A stretch of DNA of 64,000 bases from a bacterium OL-1 (GCA_000752675.2 LM994626.1:442447-506446), one strand, 5' to 3'; shown: positions 36,043-44,796, counted from the first letter of the stretch. Translations and numbers: made by a program. Notes: generated by a model from the sequence alone, not told the origin.

Positions 36043-37287
36043 ATGAGACATCTCATTAACGACGAGGGTTCGAACCCCGAGGATGTTATCTCGCTTACGT
36101 CTACGTCCTCGCAAACCGCCGTGACTGATCCGGTAATGCTCCGCGACCCCACGAGCACGACCAGGCTTTACTTCAAGCCTTTGTTCGTCAAAAACTCGAA
36201 AGATCCAAGCAAAGGGGTCGAGGGAAAAATCGTCTACGAGAGGAAAGGCAAGAAGGACGAGAGCTTTCCTACCGATATCGGCACCGAACTTCTGTCAAAG
36301 AAGTCGATCCACAAGGGAGACACTCTCGAGCTCTCGCTAAACTCGTCTGAGACCAAGTCGCTTTATCTTGGCCTTCGCAAGCTCTACGCACTTGCCGGCT
36401 CCCTGAAGTACATGCCCAACGGCAACGTCTCTTTCATCGAGATGGACGATACGGCACAGAAGCTCCTCTCCATGCTGAAGAGCAACCCATCCGTCGCGCG
36501 CATGCTCGTTGCGGAACCAGACGGTTTCGAGCTCATCGAGGAACTCTTCCGCCTCCTGACGCAAGGCACCTCCCGCGACAAGCTACGGCAGGTCCTTGAC
36601 GGTCTCGAGAGTCCCAACCTCCAGGAGCTCTCTTCCGGCATCAATCTCGTGCAACTAAAGAGCGCTTCGGCAGTTCTCAGGGACAACCTGAGCAATTCGC
36701 ATGAAGAGTTCTGGCAGTCAGAGGTTTTCTCCAAGTACCCTTGGATTATCTCCCAGGTCTTCTCTTCTCCCTGCGTTCTGTTTGGCGAGAAGGCGTATGT
36801 TGGCGGAAAGGCAATTGATAACCAAAGCGGCAACGTCGTTGACTTCATCTACCAGAATCAAATGACCAAGAACGTCGCACTCGTCGAGATAAAGACCCCA
36901 TGCACCCCGATTCTCGGAAACCAGTACCGACAGCAGGTCAGGTCACTCAGCCGTGAGATGAGCGGTGCGATAAACCAGGTCCTCAACTATAAGCAGAGCC
37001 TGCTGAGGGACTACGGCAACCTGGTCACAGCTTCGACCAAAGATTTTTTAGCATTCAACCCGCCATGCGTCGTAATAATAGGAAACACTTCCGAATTCAA
37101 TGCTGACGGAGTCAGAGACCAAGCGGCTTTCTCGACATTTGAGAACTTCAGGAATTGCCTTAACGGCGTCACCATCGTCACCTACGATGAGCTGCTCGAG
37201 AAGATATATAGCTTGCTCGGGTTGTTGCAGACAGACGCGAATACACCAGAATCCGACCAAGTGCCCCTCTTGGAACTCAATGACTGA
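36043..37287 (+). CDS. sduA: Shedu family immune nuclease (DUF4263)
   Basis: 414 residues, ten bases after the LlaJI gene with GAGGAGG. The N-terminal ~230 residues are family-specific and largely helical. The C-terminal DUF4263 domain has the nuclease core WQSEVFSKYPWIISQVFSSP, NVVDFIYQNQMTKNVALVEI and KTP (D … E-x-K at ~265–283), then QVLNYKQSL and VVIIGNTSEF. Shedu is a stand-alone anti-phage nuclease in most genomes; here it is the last gene of a restriction–modification operon and followed by a terminator, so the two systems should be co-expressed. Confidence 0.88.
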   Translation: MRHLINDEGSNPEDVISLTSTSSQTAVTDPVMLRDPTSTTRLYFKPLFVKNSKDPSKGVEGKIVYERKGKKDESFPTDIGTELLSKKSIHKGDTLELSLNSSETKSLYLGLRKLYALAGSLKYMPNGNVSFIEMDDTAQKLLSMLKSNPSVARMLVAEPDGFELIEELFRLLTQGTSRDKLRQVLDGLESPNLQELSSGINLVQLKSASAVLRDNLSNSHEEFWQSEVFSKYPWIISQVFSSPCVLFGEKAYVGGKAIDNQSGNVVDFIYQNQMTKNVALVEIKTPCTPILGNQYRQQVRSLSREMSGAINQVLNYKQSLLRDYGNLVTASTKDFLAFNPPCVVIIGNTSEFNADGVRDQAAFSTFENFRNCLNGVTIVTYDELLEKIYSLLGLLQTDANTPESDQVPLLELND

Positions 37288-37346
37288 TGCTAGGTTAAAA
37301 ATTTTCTTAGCACTCATACGTAATCCGTGACATCCCCTGAGAATGC

Positions 37347-37375
37347 GCCCGTGCCTGTTGGGCGCGGGCATTTTT
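37347..37375 (+). terminator. Terminator of the RM–Shedu operon
   Basis: GCCCGTGCC (37347–37355), 5-base loop, GGCGCGGGC (37361–37369, one G:U pair), then ATTTTT. Just before the scaffold relic, so it may alternatively be of phage origin. Confidence 0.75.
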
Positions 37376-37406
37376 CATGCCCGCCTGAGAAGAGGGGATG
37401 TCCCAC

Positions 37407-37946
37407 ATGGACGGTGAGTAGGATGCAACGCAGGCGGAAGGCCAGCAGGAGCAGCAGGAACTCGGCGGTGCGCTGCAGTCGCAGGCGGGCGAAGACGCCC
37501 AGGCGCACAAGCAGGAAACGCTAGGCGCGGACGAGTGGCGCAAGGCGCTCAAGGCCAAGGACGCCCAGAACGCCGAGCTCCAGGGCAAAGTCGCGAGCGC
37601 CGCCAAGACGGCGGAGGCGACCGATGCGCTGAACGCGGAAATCGTGAAGCTCAAGCAGCAGATGGCCGACGAGCGCGTGGAGTTCGCGCTGAGGGCGGCG
37701 GGTGCCCGCTCCGTGAGGGCCGCGTAGACCCTGTCCACCGACCACGACGGCGACATCCGGGTGCTCGCGGCGACCGAACCGTGGTTCTTCGAGGGCGCGA
37801 AGGGCACTTCACAAAGGACTTCACAAACATCTACGGGCAGTTCAACGGGCTTGGAGCCCGCAGGCGTCGTAGGTGGCAATGATGCCACCTACATGCGCCG
37901 CTGGGAGAGGGTCGCCGGCCTCGCCGACGAGGGCAAGGAGGGCTAG
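37407..37946 (+). pseudogene. Phage scaffolding protein with two in-frame amber codons
   Basis: The frame from ATG 37407 (GAGGGG upstream) reads MDGE, TAG, then DATQAEGQQEQQELGG, a long coiled Glu/Lys/Ala region (EWRKALKAKDAQNAELQGKV), VEFALRAAGARSVRAA, TAG, TLSTDHDGDIRVLAATEPWF and a tail ending GLADEGKEG. This is the layout of small phage scaffolds (FALRAAGxRSVxAA … AxEPWFF). Both interruptions are TAG where Gln (CAG) fits. The gene itself ends in TAG. It precedes a broken capsid gene as in phage head operons. Confidence 0.75.
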
Positions 37947-37949
37947 GAC

Positions 37950-38317
37950 ATGCCGAACAGCATCGCAGCTATCAAGAACTACACGACCATCCTCGACCGC
38001 GTGTACCAGCGCGAGGCGACGAGCTCGTGCCTGAACTCGCCCGCGCGCATGGCGCGCGCGGCCCCAACGCGAAGGAGATCATGATCCCGAAGATCTCCGT
38101 CTCGGGCCTGGACGACTACACGCGCAACGTGGGATACAAGACGGGCTCGATCGACTTCGCCTACGAGACGAAGGCCCTCAACTACGACCGCGGCATCAAG
38201 CTCCTCGCCGACGTGATGGACGTGGAGGAGGCGGGAGTACTGGACTGCTTCGTGCAGGCGGGCGCCGGCGGGGTGGCTCCGCGGGCATCGATCGCAGCAT
38301 CTGGCCTCGGCGACTAA
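37950..38317 (+). pseudogene. Truncated, frameshifted phage major capsid protein
   Basis: The start MPNSIAAIKNYTTILDRVYQ, REATSSCLNSPARM is in one frame; the continuation NAKEIMIPKISVSGLDDYTR, NVGYKTGSIDFAYETKALNY is one base off, so there is an indel near 38060. The sequence ends soon after LLADVMDVEEAGVLDCFVQA, far short of a full capsid (~300 residues). With the scaffold it marks the head-gene end of a decayed prophage. Confidence 0.8.
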
Positions 38318-38483
38318 ACGCGTAACGTGAGAAGGGCTGTCCGAGAAGGCACCTGGCGAAAACGAACTTCTCACTCACTGAAATGCGATATGTATGAGTC
38401 GCTACAGCCGCAAGCTTATCAAGCCGCGAGAGATGCGTGATGTCTGTACGCTGACTCCTTGGCCTGCTGTTTTACGCGCTTCT
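38318..38483. other. Short spacer between capsid relic and ATP-grasp gene
   Basis: It includes a possible leftover reading frame MSRYSRKLIKPREMRDVCTL (from 38394) of phage type. No intact gene seen. Confidence 0.3.
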
Positions 38484-39230
38484 CTACATCCTCGGCACGG
38501 GCACGCCATAGTCACAGGGGTCATCTATCCCGACCATCTGGGCCCAGCGGGCGGAAAGCAGCTGCGCGTACAGCTCGGGCCACAGGCCGTACGGGCCGAG
38601 CGAGTAGCCGTCGTTCACCTCTACGAGCAGCGTCCGGCCGTCCGAGGTGACACCGAAGTCGGCGGCATACCCGGCCGGCGCGCTGGCATACGCGGCAATC
38701 GCCTGCTCGATGACCTCCCTGCTCGGCGCCTTCGACCAGTCTCCGCGGTAGTGGCGAACGTCGAGGATCTCCCCGTACCTTACGAAGCACCGGCACTCCG
38801 AGACGAAGTCGACCACCTCGCTGCAGATGACGGGGAAGTCCTCCCCGCAGCAGCCTTTGCCGATGAGGTCCTTCGTGCTGGCAACCACGCACCCGGTGAA
38901 CCGCTTGCCCTCGACGGGCTTCACGAACAGCGGCCACGAGCCTACCTCGGTGCTCACATGGTCAATCGTCGTCTTCAAGAGCCTCCTGCCCAGAAACGGA
39001 CGCAGCTCCTCTGGGTAGTTAATCTCGCTCGTATCTGCGCCAAGAGCGCGGAGCCTGGCACGGACGACGCCGAGGCCACCCACGACCACGTCTTCGCGGT
39101 CGCAGGCATCTAGGTCGTCGACGGTTTCGAAAGGAACTGTCTCGAACCCCATGTTCTCGAACCCGAGCCACGCGGTGTATTGGCTCATGCCTCGCGGCAT
39201 CCCGTTCCTGCTCTGGATGTACGCTCTCAT
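38484..39230 (-). CDS. ATP-grasp protein, R2K clade (DUF4343)
   Basis: 248 residues from ATG 39230 (GAGGAG site). Conserved landmarks of the R2K ATP-grasp clade: WPLFVKPVEGKRFTGCVV (ATP-binding Lys), ICSEVVDFVSECRCFVRYGE (EvVDFxSExRxF), LDVRHYRGD, YAADFGVTSDGRTLLVEVND and the C-terminal LGPYGLWPELYAQLLSARW. Such enzymes form amide or ester bonds using ATP, and many lie in phage or plasmid contexts; the substrate is unknown. It is directly beside the capsid relic, in opposite orientation. Confidence 0.82.
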   Translation of the reverse strand: MRAYIQSRNGMPRGMSQYTAWLGFENMGFETVPFETVDDLDACDREDVVVGGLGVVRARLRALGADTSEINYPEELRPFLGRRLLKTTIDHVSTEVGSWPLFVKPVEGKRFTGCVVASTKDLIGKGCCGEDFPVICSEVVDFVSECRCFVRYGEILDVRHYRGDWSKAPSREVIEQAIAAYASAPAGYAADFGVTSDGRTLLVEVNDGYSLGPYGLWPELYAQLLSARWAQMVGIDDPCDYGVPVPRM

Positions 39231-39430
39231 CGCCTAGCTCCTCTTGGTTTGCTGGATGACAACAGGGTATCAGCCTGCCGGCCGTAACAGCCGCGCACTC
39301 TTCGCCAACGTGGCGCTCGTCCCTCGGAAGGGCTCTATGTCCACCTCGCGACATCACATCCTCACCTTTTGCGAGTGCATTCTTGGCCAGATTGTGGGCG
39401 ATGTCGTCAGAGCGTTGTAAGTGTTTCTAG

Positions 39431-39595
39431 CCCTACCGAACCTCCTGGTACTACGGCCTCCATAGGGCACAGTAGTTAAAGCTAGGGGATAGCTCGGGCA
39501 CATCACGTAGGATACGGGCGCATTTAGCCCTTGCCCCACGGGGGGGGGTAGATAAAAGCGGATCCGAGTGGCCACCTGTCAGACATGGCATCTGT
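39431..39595. repeat. Left copy of a diverged direct repeat: relic 3' end of an AlbA-type gene plus downstream DNA
   Basis: The first ~45 bases parallel the last codons of the AlbA gene at 44010–44052 (CCCTACCGA … GTACTA … CCTCCATAGGGCA), including the frame reading YYGLHRA. About 110 bases of downstream sequence also match (ATAGCTCGGG, AGGAT, GATAAAAGCGGA). Together with 44010–44165 it brackets the DUF262/ADP-ribosylglycohydrolase/AlbA module. Confidence 0.7.
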
Positions 39596-39645
39596 TTCGG
39601 TAGGTGCGTAAGCTCTGCCGTCCCCAAGTGAACCGAATTCGGCAC

Positions 39646-41715
39646 TTAGCTCGTGGGTGTCATCTTGATGAGGAGCTCGCCTTTGTCTACGTCGAGAAGC
39701 TCAAACAACCTTTTTAGAAGCTCAATTTTGAACCAAGTGCTTGTGCTCGATTTGACGAAGAGCCCGTCGCTCACCTTCGAGTAGCCCTGCCTCTCCTCGT
39801 GCTCGAAGGCGCTCCCGGGAAACGAGCTCCCCTCCGAGATTGAGTAGAGCCGGCCGAGGTCGAGGTCGCACAGCGAGCGCAGGACGCCGACCTCCATCTC
39901 CTTCCAGGTCTTGACGGTCGTGTCGTCCCCCATGAACGAGTACGAGACTATGCTTCTGCCGGTAAACTCCGTGTCGTCCCCCAGGGACGCCTCGTCGGGG
40001 ACCTCGCGGGTTGGCTGGTACGAGGTGGAGATGGATGGCCAGAGCTCGACGAACCTATCCTCGAGCATGTCCTGCCGGCTCTTCAGCTCACTCTCGCCCC
40101 AGGTCTCCTGGTCCCCGACCCACTTGTTCATCCTGAAGACGCTGTCGGCGAAGCCGTTCTCCATGTCGCGCTTGGTCGCGAAGTCCCTGTTGCTGTACTC
40201 GGAGTTGTAGGCGGTGATGGTCAGGTTCGCGATGCGGTCCTTCCACTCCTCGTGGACCCTCTCGAACCCGTCCCCCAGCGCCCTGCGCCATGAGGCGTTG
40301 AGCGTCTGGGGCATGATGTGCTCGACCGAGAACCTCCCGTCCCTGAGCCCGCCGACGACGTCGACGCGCTCCCTGCTATCGCCGTTCTCCAGCCGGTCGT
40401 ACAGGTAGAGCTTCCTGTTGCCGATGCGGTAGTAGTCGCGAGTCGCCAGCGAGGAGCGGAACTCAGCATTCGAGGGAAACCTCCCCGTTCCTGTCTTGTG
40501 GAGCAGCGAGTACTTCATCGCATCAGGATACGTGGCGCCGTCCGCGACGCCGCGCATCGCATCGCCATGCAGGGTTTCGAACACTTTGTTCAAGGAGTTC
40601 GTCGGAATTCCGCAGGACCATCTCCTGAACAGGTACGACTCCACCGCCTCCATGCACTCGACAGCCTGAATCTCGCTAACCGTGCCGTTATCGAGGGCCG
40701 CCAGCAGGTTCAGCGAGAACGGGATTACCACGCCCATCTGCAGCAAGCTGAGCCTGTACAGAACTGCATCGAACTCGCTCCGGTCACGGTCCGGGCTCAC
40801 GCACCTCCCGTAGCGCTCGGAGAAGCTCCTCAGGTCACCAAGCATTGCGAGTGTGTCGAGCCTCCCGGACTGCGCGGACGTATACGTCCTACGCGCATAG
40901 GCCACATAGGACTGGTAAACGCGCCCCACCACCGGGGTCTTCCCCATCTTGGCCGCGAGGTAGTAGCGGACGAAGTCGCTCACCTGCCCCAGCGTGTTCC
41001 TCTCAATTGGAATCCAATACTCCTCGTAGCAACTCTCCTGTTCCTTCTCGGCAAGATCCATGAGGATAAAGTTCCGGATCTTGTCCGCTTCGGTCAGGTC
41101 GAGGCCGGTCGAGTTGAGGCTCTCGAAGACCCTCTGGGCATCGTCGTGCTCGTCGAGCTTCACGTCTATCACCTTTAGGCGCTTGACCGCGTCGAAGAGC
41201 TGGTCGCCCGTGATGGGCATCTCGGCGATGCGCCTGAGGAAGTATCTGTAGTTGCGGGTCACGTTCGACCCCTCGACCAGGCTCCCGGCGCCCGCAACGA
41301 CGGCGCTGAAGGCCCCCATGTCCCCCTTAACGAGCTTGAGGCGGAGCTTCTGCTCGTCGGGGTGATAGGTGTCGACCAGGAACTGTCCCTCGATGTAGTC
41401 CGCTTTGCTGGCCTCCACCGAGGTGACGTCGCTCTCGGGCGAGCGGAGCTGCGCGACAAGTGCGGCCAGGAGGATGAACACCGTGGTGATGCGCTGCTGC
41501 CCGTCAATCACCACGCGGGTGTCGCCCTCTCGTTTCGAGACGATGCTCCCAAAGAAGTGCTCCCCCATGCCGGTGGTCGCCACGCTCTGGAGGTCATCGA
41601 AGAGCCTCTTGCACTGCTCGATCTTCCAGTCGTAGTTGCGCTGGTACACGGGTATAACGAATCGAGTCTGCTTGCCCTCGATGATGTATGTGAGGTACTC
41701 GTCCTCGCCGCGCAT
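39646..41715 (-). CDS. DUF262 + DUF1524 (GmrSD-type) nuclease
   Basis: 689 residues from ATG 41715, which has GGAGG five bases away; longer ORF starts at 41787 lack one. The N-terminal DUF262 domain carries FVIPVYQRNYDW and VVIDGQQRITTVFILLAAL (DGQQR, 71–75), then RVFESLNSTGLDLTEADKIR. The C-terminal DUF1524 HNH domain has FSVEHIMPQTLN (~465) and NLTITAYNSEYSNRDFATKR. GmrSD enzymes cut modified (glucosylated hydroxymethyl-C) phage DNA with NTP; here GmrS and GmrD parts are one chain. A ~120-residue C-terminal extension follows. Probable type IV-like defence nuclease. Confidence 0.9.
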   Translation of the reverse strand: MRGEDEYLTYIIEGKQTRFVIPVYQRNYDWKIEQCKRLFDDLQSVATTGMGEHFFGSIVSKREGDTRVVIDGQQRITTVFILLAALVAQLRSPESDVTSVEASKADYIEGQFLVDTYHPDEQKLRLKLVKGDMGAFSAVVAGAGSLVEGSNVTRNYRYFLRRIAEMPITGDQLFDAVKRLKVIDVKLDEHDDAQRVFESLNSTGLDLTEADKIRNFILMDLAEKEQESCYEEYWIPIERNTLGQVSDFVRYYLAAKMGKTPVVGRVYQSYVAYARRTYTSAQSGRLDTLAMLGDLRSFSERYGRCVSPDRDRSEFDAVLYRLSLLQMGVVIPFSLNLLAALDNGTVSEIQAVECMEAVESYLFRRWSCGIPTNSLNKVFETLHGDAMRGVADGATYPDAMKYSLLHKTGTGRFPSNAEFRSSLATRDYYRIGNRKLYLYDRLENGDSRERVDVVGGLRDGRFSVEHIMPQTLNASWRRALGDGFERVHEEWKDRIANLTITAYNSEYSNRDFATKRDMENGFADSVFRMNKWVGDQETWGESELKSRQDMLEDRFVELWPSISTSYQPTREVPDEASLGDDTEFTGRSIVSYSFMGDDTTVKTWKEMEVGVLRSLCDLDLGRLYSISEGSSFPGSAFEHEERQGYSKVSDGLFVKSSTSTWFKIELLKRLFELLDVDKGELLIKMTPTS

Positions 41716-41889
41716 ATAGCCTCCGTTGGATATCATCGGCAAATTATCCATCAGCCAATAAAACGACTCAGAGCAAACTATCATCAACCCAGAGATAGAT
41801 ATGAGGATAGGCCAATTCCCTTTGTATTAGCGATAATGTCAAACGCTAAATTGCTCTGTTGAATTCGTAGCAGCTCTCCGTCCCCCGAA

Positions 41890-42513
41890 ATGAGTCCCAT
41901 GCCCGCCTCGCAGCATCCCTCCCCCACCCTTCGCGACTGCGTCTACGGCCAGGCCGTGGGCGACGCCCTCGGCGTGCCGTACGAGTTCCGCGCCCGCGGC
42001 ACGTTCGGGTGCACGGGCATGACGGGGCACGGCAGCCACGACCAGCCCGCCGGCACCTGGAGCGACGACACCTCCATGGCGCTCGCGACCTGCGACAGCA
42101 TCCGCGCCACGGGCCGCGGTCGCACGGGCGACGAGGTTCACGCCGTCTCGGCCATCACGCACGCGCACGCCACCTCCTGCGAGGCGTGCGTTCGCATGGT
42201 GCGCGTGGCCCGCAGGCTCATCGCCGGCGAGGGGCCGCGCGACGTCGCGGGCGACTTTGTGGGTGTGCCCGCGAGCCAGATCCGCTCCGGCGGCTTTGTG
42301 CTGGACACCGAGCGCGCCGCCCTGTGGTGCCTCGCCAACACCTCGAGCTACGCCGAGTGCGTGCTCGCGGCGGTGAACCTGGGGGACGACACGGACACCA
42401 CCGCCGCGGTGGCGGGAGGGCTCGCCGGCATCGCGTACGGCATGGAGGGCATCCCGGGCGAGTGGCTCGACGCGCTTCTCGGCAAGGCGACCATCGACGC
42501 GTGCCTGTTCTAG
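41890..42513 (+). CDS. ADP-ribosylglycohydrolase family protein, internally shortened
   Basis: 207 residues. Family start LRDCVYGQAVGDALGVPYEF, metal-binding GTWSDDTSMALATCDSI, then DEVHAVSAITHAHATSCEAC and the second metal site AVNLGDDTDTTAAVAGGLAG. Normal members are ~260–300 residues; here the stretch between GRGRTG and DEVHAVSA, which should contain the FDxG and NGSLMR regions, is missing (~55 residues) without breaking the frame. It would remove ADP-ribose from proteins or nucleic acid if still active. No good ribosome-binding site. Confidence 0.82.
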   Translation: MSPMPASQHPSPTLRDCVYGQAVGDALGVPYEFRARGTFGCTGMTGHGSHDQPAGTWSDDTSMALATCDSIRATGRGRTGDEVHAVSAITHAHATSCEACVRMVRVARRLIAGEGPRDVAGDFVGVPASQIRSGGFVLDTERAALWCLANTSSYAECVLAAVNLGDDTDTTAAVAGGLAGIAYGMEGIPGEWLDALLGKATIDACLF

Positions 42514-42607
42514 GATGCGGGGTTCTCGGCGGCAAGATGTCCGGGAATCGGCCACTTTTGGGCCATACGGTAAAATGTCTCCCATTAAACATATTTAGGA
42601 GATGTCT

Positions 42608-44052
42608 ATGCAGCATCCTATCGTCCGCAATGACCCCAAGCTCTTCTCCAACGAGAGGGAGAGCCTCTACTTCGACCGAAAGAGCGCGAGGCTCAACGCC
42701 AAAGAAGTGGCTCGACACATATGCGCTTTCGCCAACGCATCGGGCGGTAAGCTAGTTATCGGCATCGAGGACGATGGTGAGATAACGGGGTTTAGACGCA
42801 ATGGCGCGCGAGACATAGAGGACTTCGAACAGGCCCCAGTCACTGGTTGCAATCCCGTGCCCGTAGTGCACGCGACGAAGGTCCCCGTTACAAACTCGAA
42901 AGGCCAACTGGACCAGATTCTCGTGCTCGACATCGCTAGCTCGACTGGCCATGTTATCGCAAGGCGTAGCGACAACGCCGTGTTTCTCAGGCAGCAAGAC
43001 AGCAGCGTGGAGCTCGACCGCGAGCAAGTGCTAGCGCTCGAGTATGACAAGAACCAGCGGCGTTACGAGGACGAAGTACAGGAGCGCTCCTCCATCGCGG
43101 ACGTAGACCCCGAGGTGGTAGCCCGCTACAAGGCGGAGCTCGGGACCGAGGCGAGCGACGAGCAGGTCTTGCGAAGCCGCGGTTTCCTGCAGGACGGTCA
43201 TCTGACCAACGCGGGGGTCCTGCTCTTCTCCGATAATCCCACGCGGTTCATGCCCTGGGCGCGGGTACGTGTGCTGCGCTTTGACGGGAACAAGATGGAA
43301 ACGGGCAAACACCTCAATATCGTGAAAGACAGGACATTCGACGGGCCGCTACCCAAGCAAATCGAGGGAGCCAAGGATTTTATTTCCAGCCAGCTGAGGG
43401 AGTTCCAGTACTTGGGGAAAGACGGCAAGTTCAAGGTCATCCCTGAATACCCTGAGTTCGCTTGGTTCGAGGGTCTGGTAAATGCCATCACGCACCGCGA
43501 CTATGCCATGAGCGGCGACCACATCCGCGTGATGATGTACGACGACCGTCTGGAGATAACGAGCCCGGGAAGCCTACCCAACATGGTGACGCTGGAGAAC
43601 ATGAGATACACCCGGTGGTCCCGCAACCCCATCATCGCTCGTACGCTTGTGGAATTCGGCTGGGTGAGGGAACTCAACGAGGGCGTGCAGCGCATCTACA
43701 ATGAGATGGCATCCTTCTTCCTAAACGAGCCCACATACACGAGCCCAACGGTATGTCGGTCCGCCTAGTGCTTGAGAACAGCATCACCTCGCGCGTCTTG
43801 AGGCAGGCCGACTCCATAGCTGATGGCCTGGGCGAAGGAATCTATCGGTCGCTCAACGAATACGAGCTTGCAGCCGTACAGTACGCGTACGGCAGAGGAC
43901 GGGTTACGGTAAAGGATCTCGCCGCCCATCTTGACCGCAGCCCAAAGGTAGCTCGAGCGATACTTAGGTCCCTCGCTGACAAGAACGTTCTTGACTGGCA
44001 CGGAACCAGCCCTACCGACCCTTCCCAGTACTATGACCTCCATAGGGCATAG
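42608..44052 (+). pseudogene. AlbA_2 (Schlafen-type) ATP-binding protein, one frameshift
   Basis: Start ATG 42608 with AGGAG six bases upstream. First part (386 codons): SLYFDRKSARLNAKEVARHI, CAFANASGGKLVIGIEDDGE (AlbA_2 core), then the ATPase-like GLVNAITHRDYAMSGDHIRV and SPGSLPNMVTLENM. The frame goes off at 43756, ending TVCRSA; in the next frame the protein continues MSVRLVLENSITSRVLRQAD with a C-terminal winged helix (YGRGRVTVKDLAAHLDRSPK) to YYDLHRA at 44052. Insertion of one A in CCAACGG would restore it. Two-part product or sequence error possible. Defence-island context. Confidence 0.8.
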
Positions 44053-44165
44053 TAGGTAAGAGCTTGGTCATAGCTCGGGTACCTCTCACAGGATGCAGAG
44101 GGTATTAAGCTCTTCCCCTGAGGGAAGAGTAGTAAGAGCAGACACTAGTAGCTGTGCCATCGGGC
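44010..44165. repeat. Right copy of the AlbA-3'-end direct repeat
   Basis: It starts inside the last 14 codons of the AlbA gene and runs ~110 bases past the stop. Shared blocks with 39431–39595: CCTCCATAGGGCAYAGTAG, ATAGCTCGGG, AGGAT, GTAGTAAGAGC/GTAGATAAAAGC. Confidence 0.7.
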
Positions 44166-44306
44166 ACCATTCTCGTTGTGACATGCGCGCAATCTCAACC
44201 ATCCGCCACCGAGGCATCCGGCATGGTAACGGATGGTAGAACTAGCGCTTCTGACTGGGTTACGCACAGCAAGTTGGACTGAAAAAATCCGGGAGTGGAG
44301 GTCAAC

Positions 44307-44708
44307 ATGCACAGCAAGGAGAACGTCGAGTTCGCCCGCGAAAACCAGTCTCACTATTGCGGCGAGAAGCCCCTTACCGTCGATGAGTACATTGCCCGGC
44401 AGCCCGAGGGAGTGCGGCAGGAGCTCCTCCAGGTGAGAGGCGTACTGCGAGCCACCCTCCCCAACGCGGAGGAGAGGATCTCCTGGGGCATGCCCACCTA
44501 CTGGCAGGGGCGCAACCTCATCCACTTCGCTGCCAACAAGCACCACATCGGGCTCTACCCCGGTGCCGAGGCGGTCGCGCACTTTGCAGGCGAGCTGGAC
44601 GGCGCGTATGCCTACAGCAAGGGCAGCATCCGCATCCCCTACGGCCAGGCCGACGTCGACCTTATCGCACGCATCGCCGCGTGGTGCCTTGGTGGAACGG
44701 CGGCCTAG
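44307..44708 (+). CDS. DUF1801 family protein (YdhG-like)
   Basis: 133 residues from ATG 44307 (GGAGG five bases upstream). The DUF1801 core is clear: VDEYIARQPEGVRQELLQVR, ATLPNAEERISWGMPTYWQG, NLIHFAANKHHIGLYPGAEA, SKGSIRIPYGQ. These small cytoplasmic proteins have been linked to iron handling (frataxin-like fold), but a reaction is not established. Single gene just outside the repeat-bracketed module. Confidence 0.88.
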   Translation: MHSKENVEFARENQSHYCGEKPLTVDEYIARQPEGVRQELLQVRGVLRATLPNAEERISWGMPTYWQGRNLIHFAANKHHIGLYPGAEAVAHFAGELDGAYAYSKGSIRIPYGQADVDLIARIAAWCLGGTAA

Positions 44709-44796
44709 TACTTCCCAGGAAGAAGCTTGTCTTCGATTTGGTCTGGGATGCGCGCATCCTAGGTCCGGTGACCGCCGGAGCCCATTGAACCATCTT

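Noticed and set aside
36060-36085. tRNA T-loop-like GGTTCGAACCCC
   Set aside because: It lies inside the Shedu coding sequence (codons for EGSNPED) and no cloverleaf surrounds it.
39530-39552. Poly-G tract (nine G) as a phase-variable switch
   Set aside because: Not in or before a gene; it lies in the relic repeat, so no switching target is evident.
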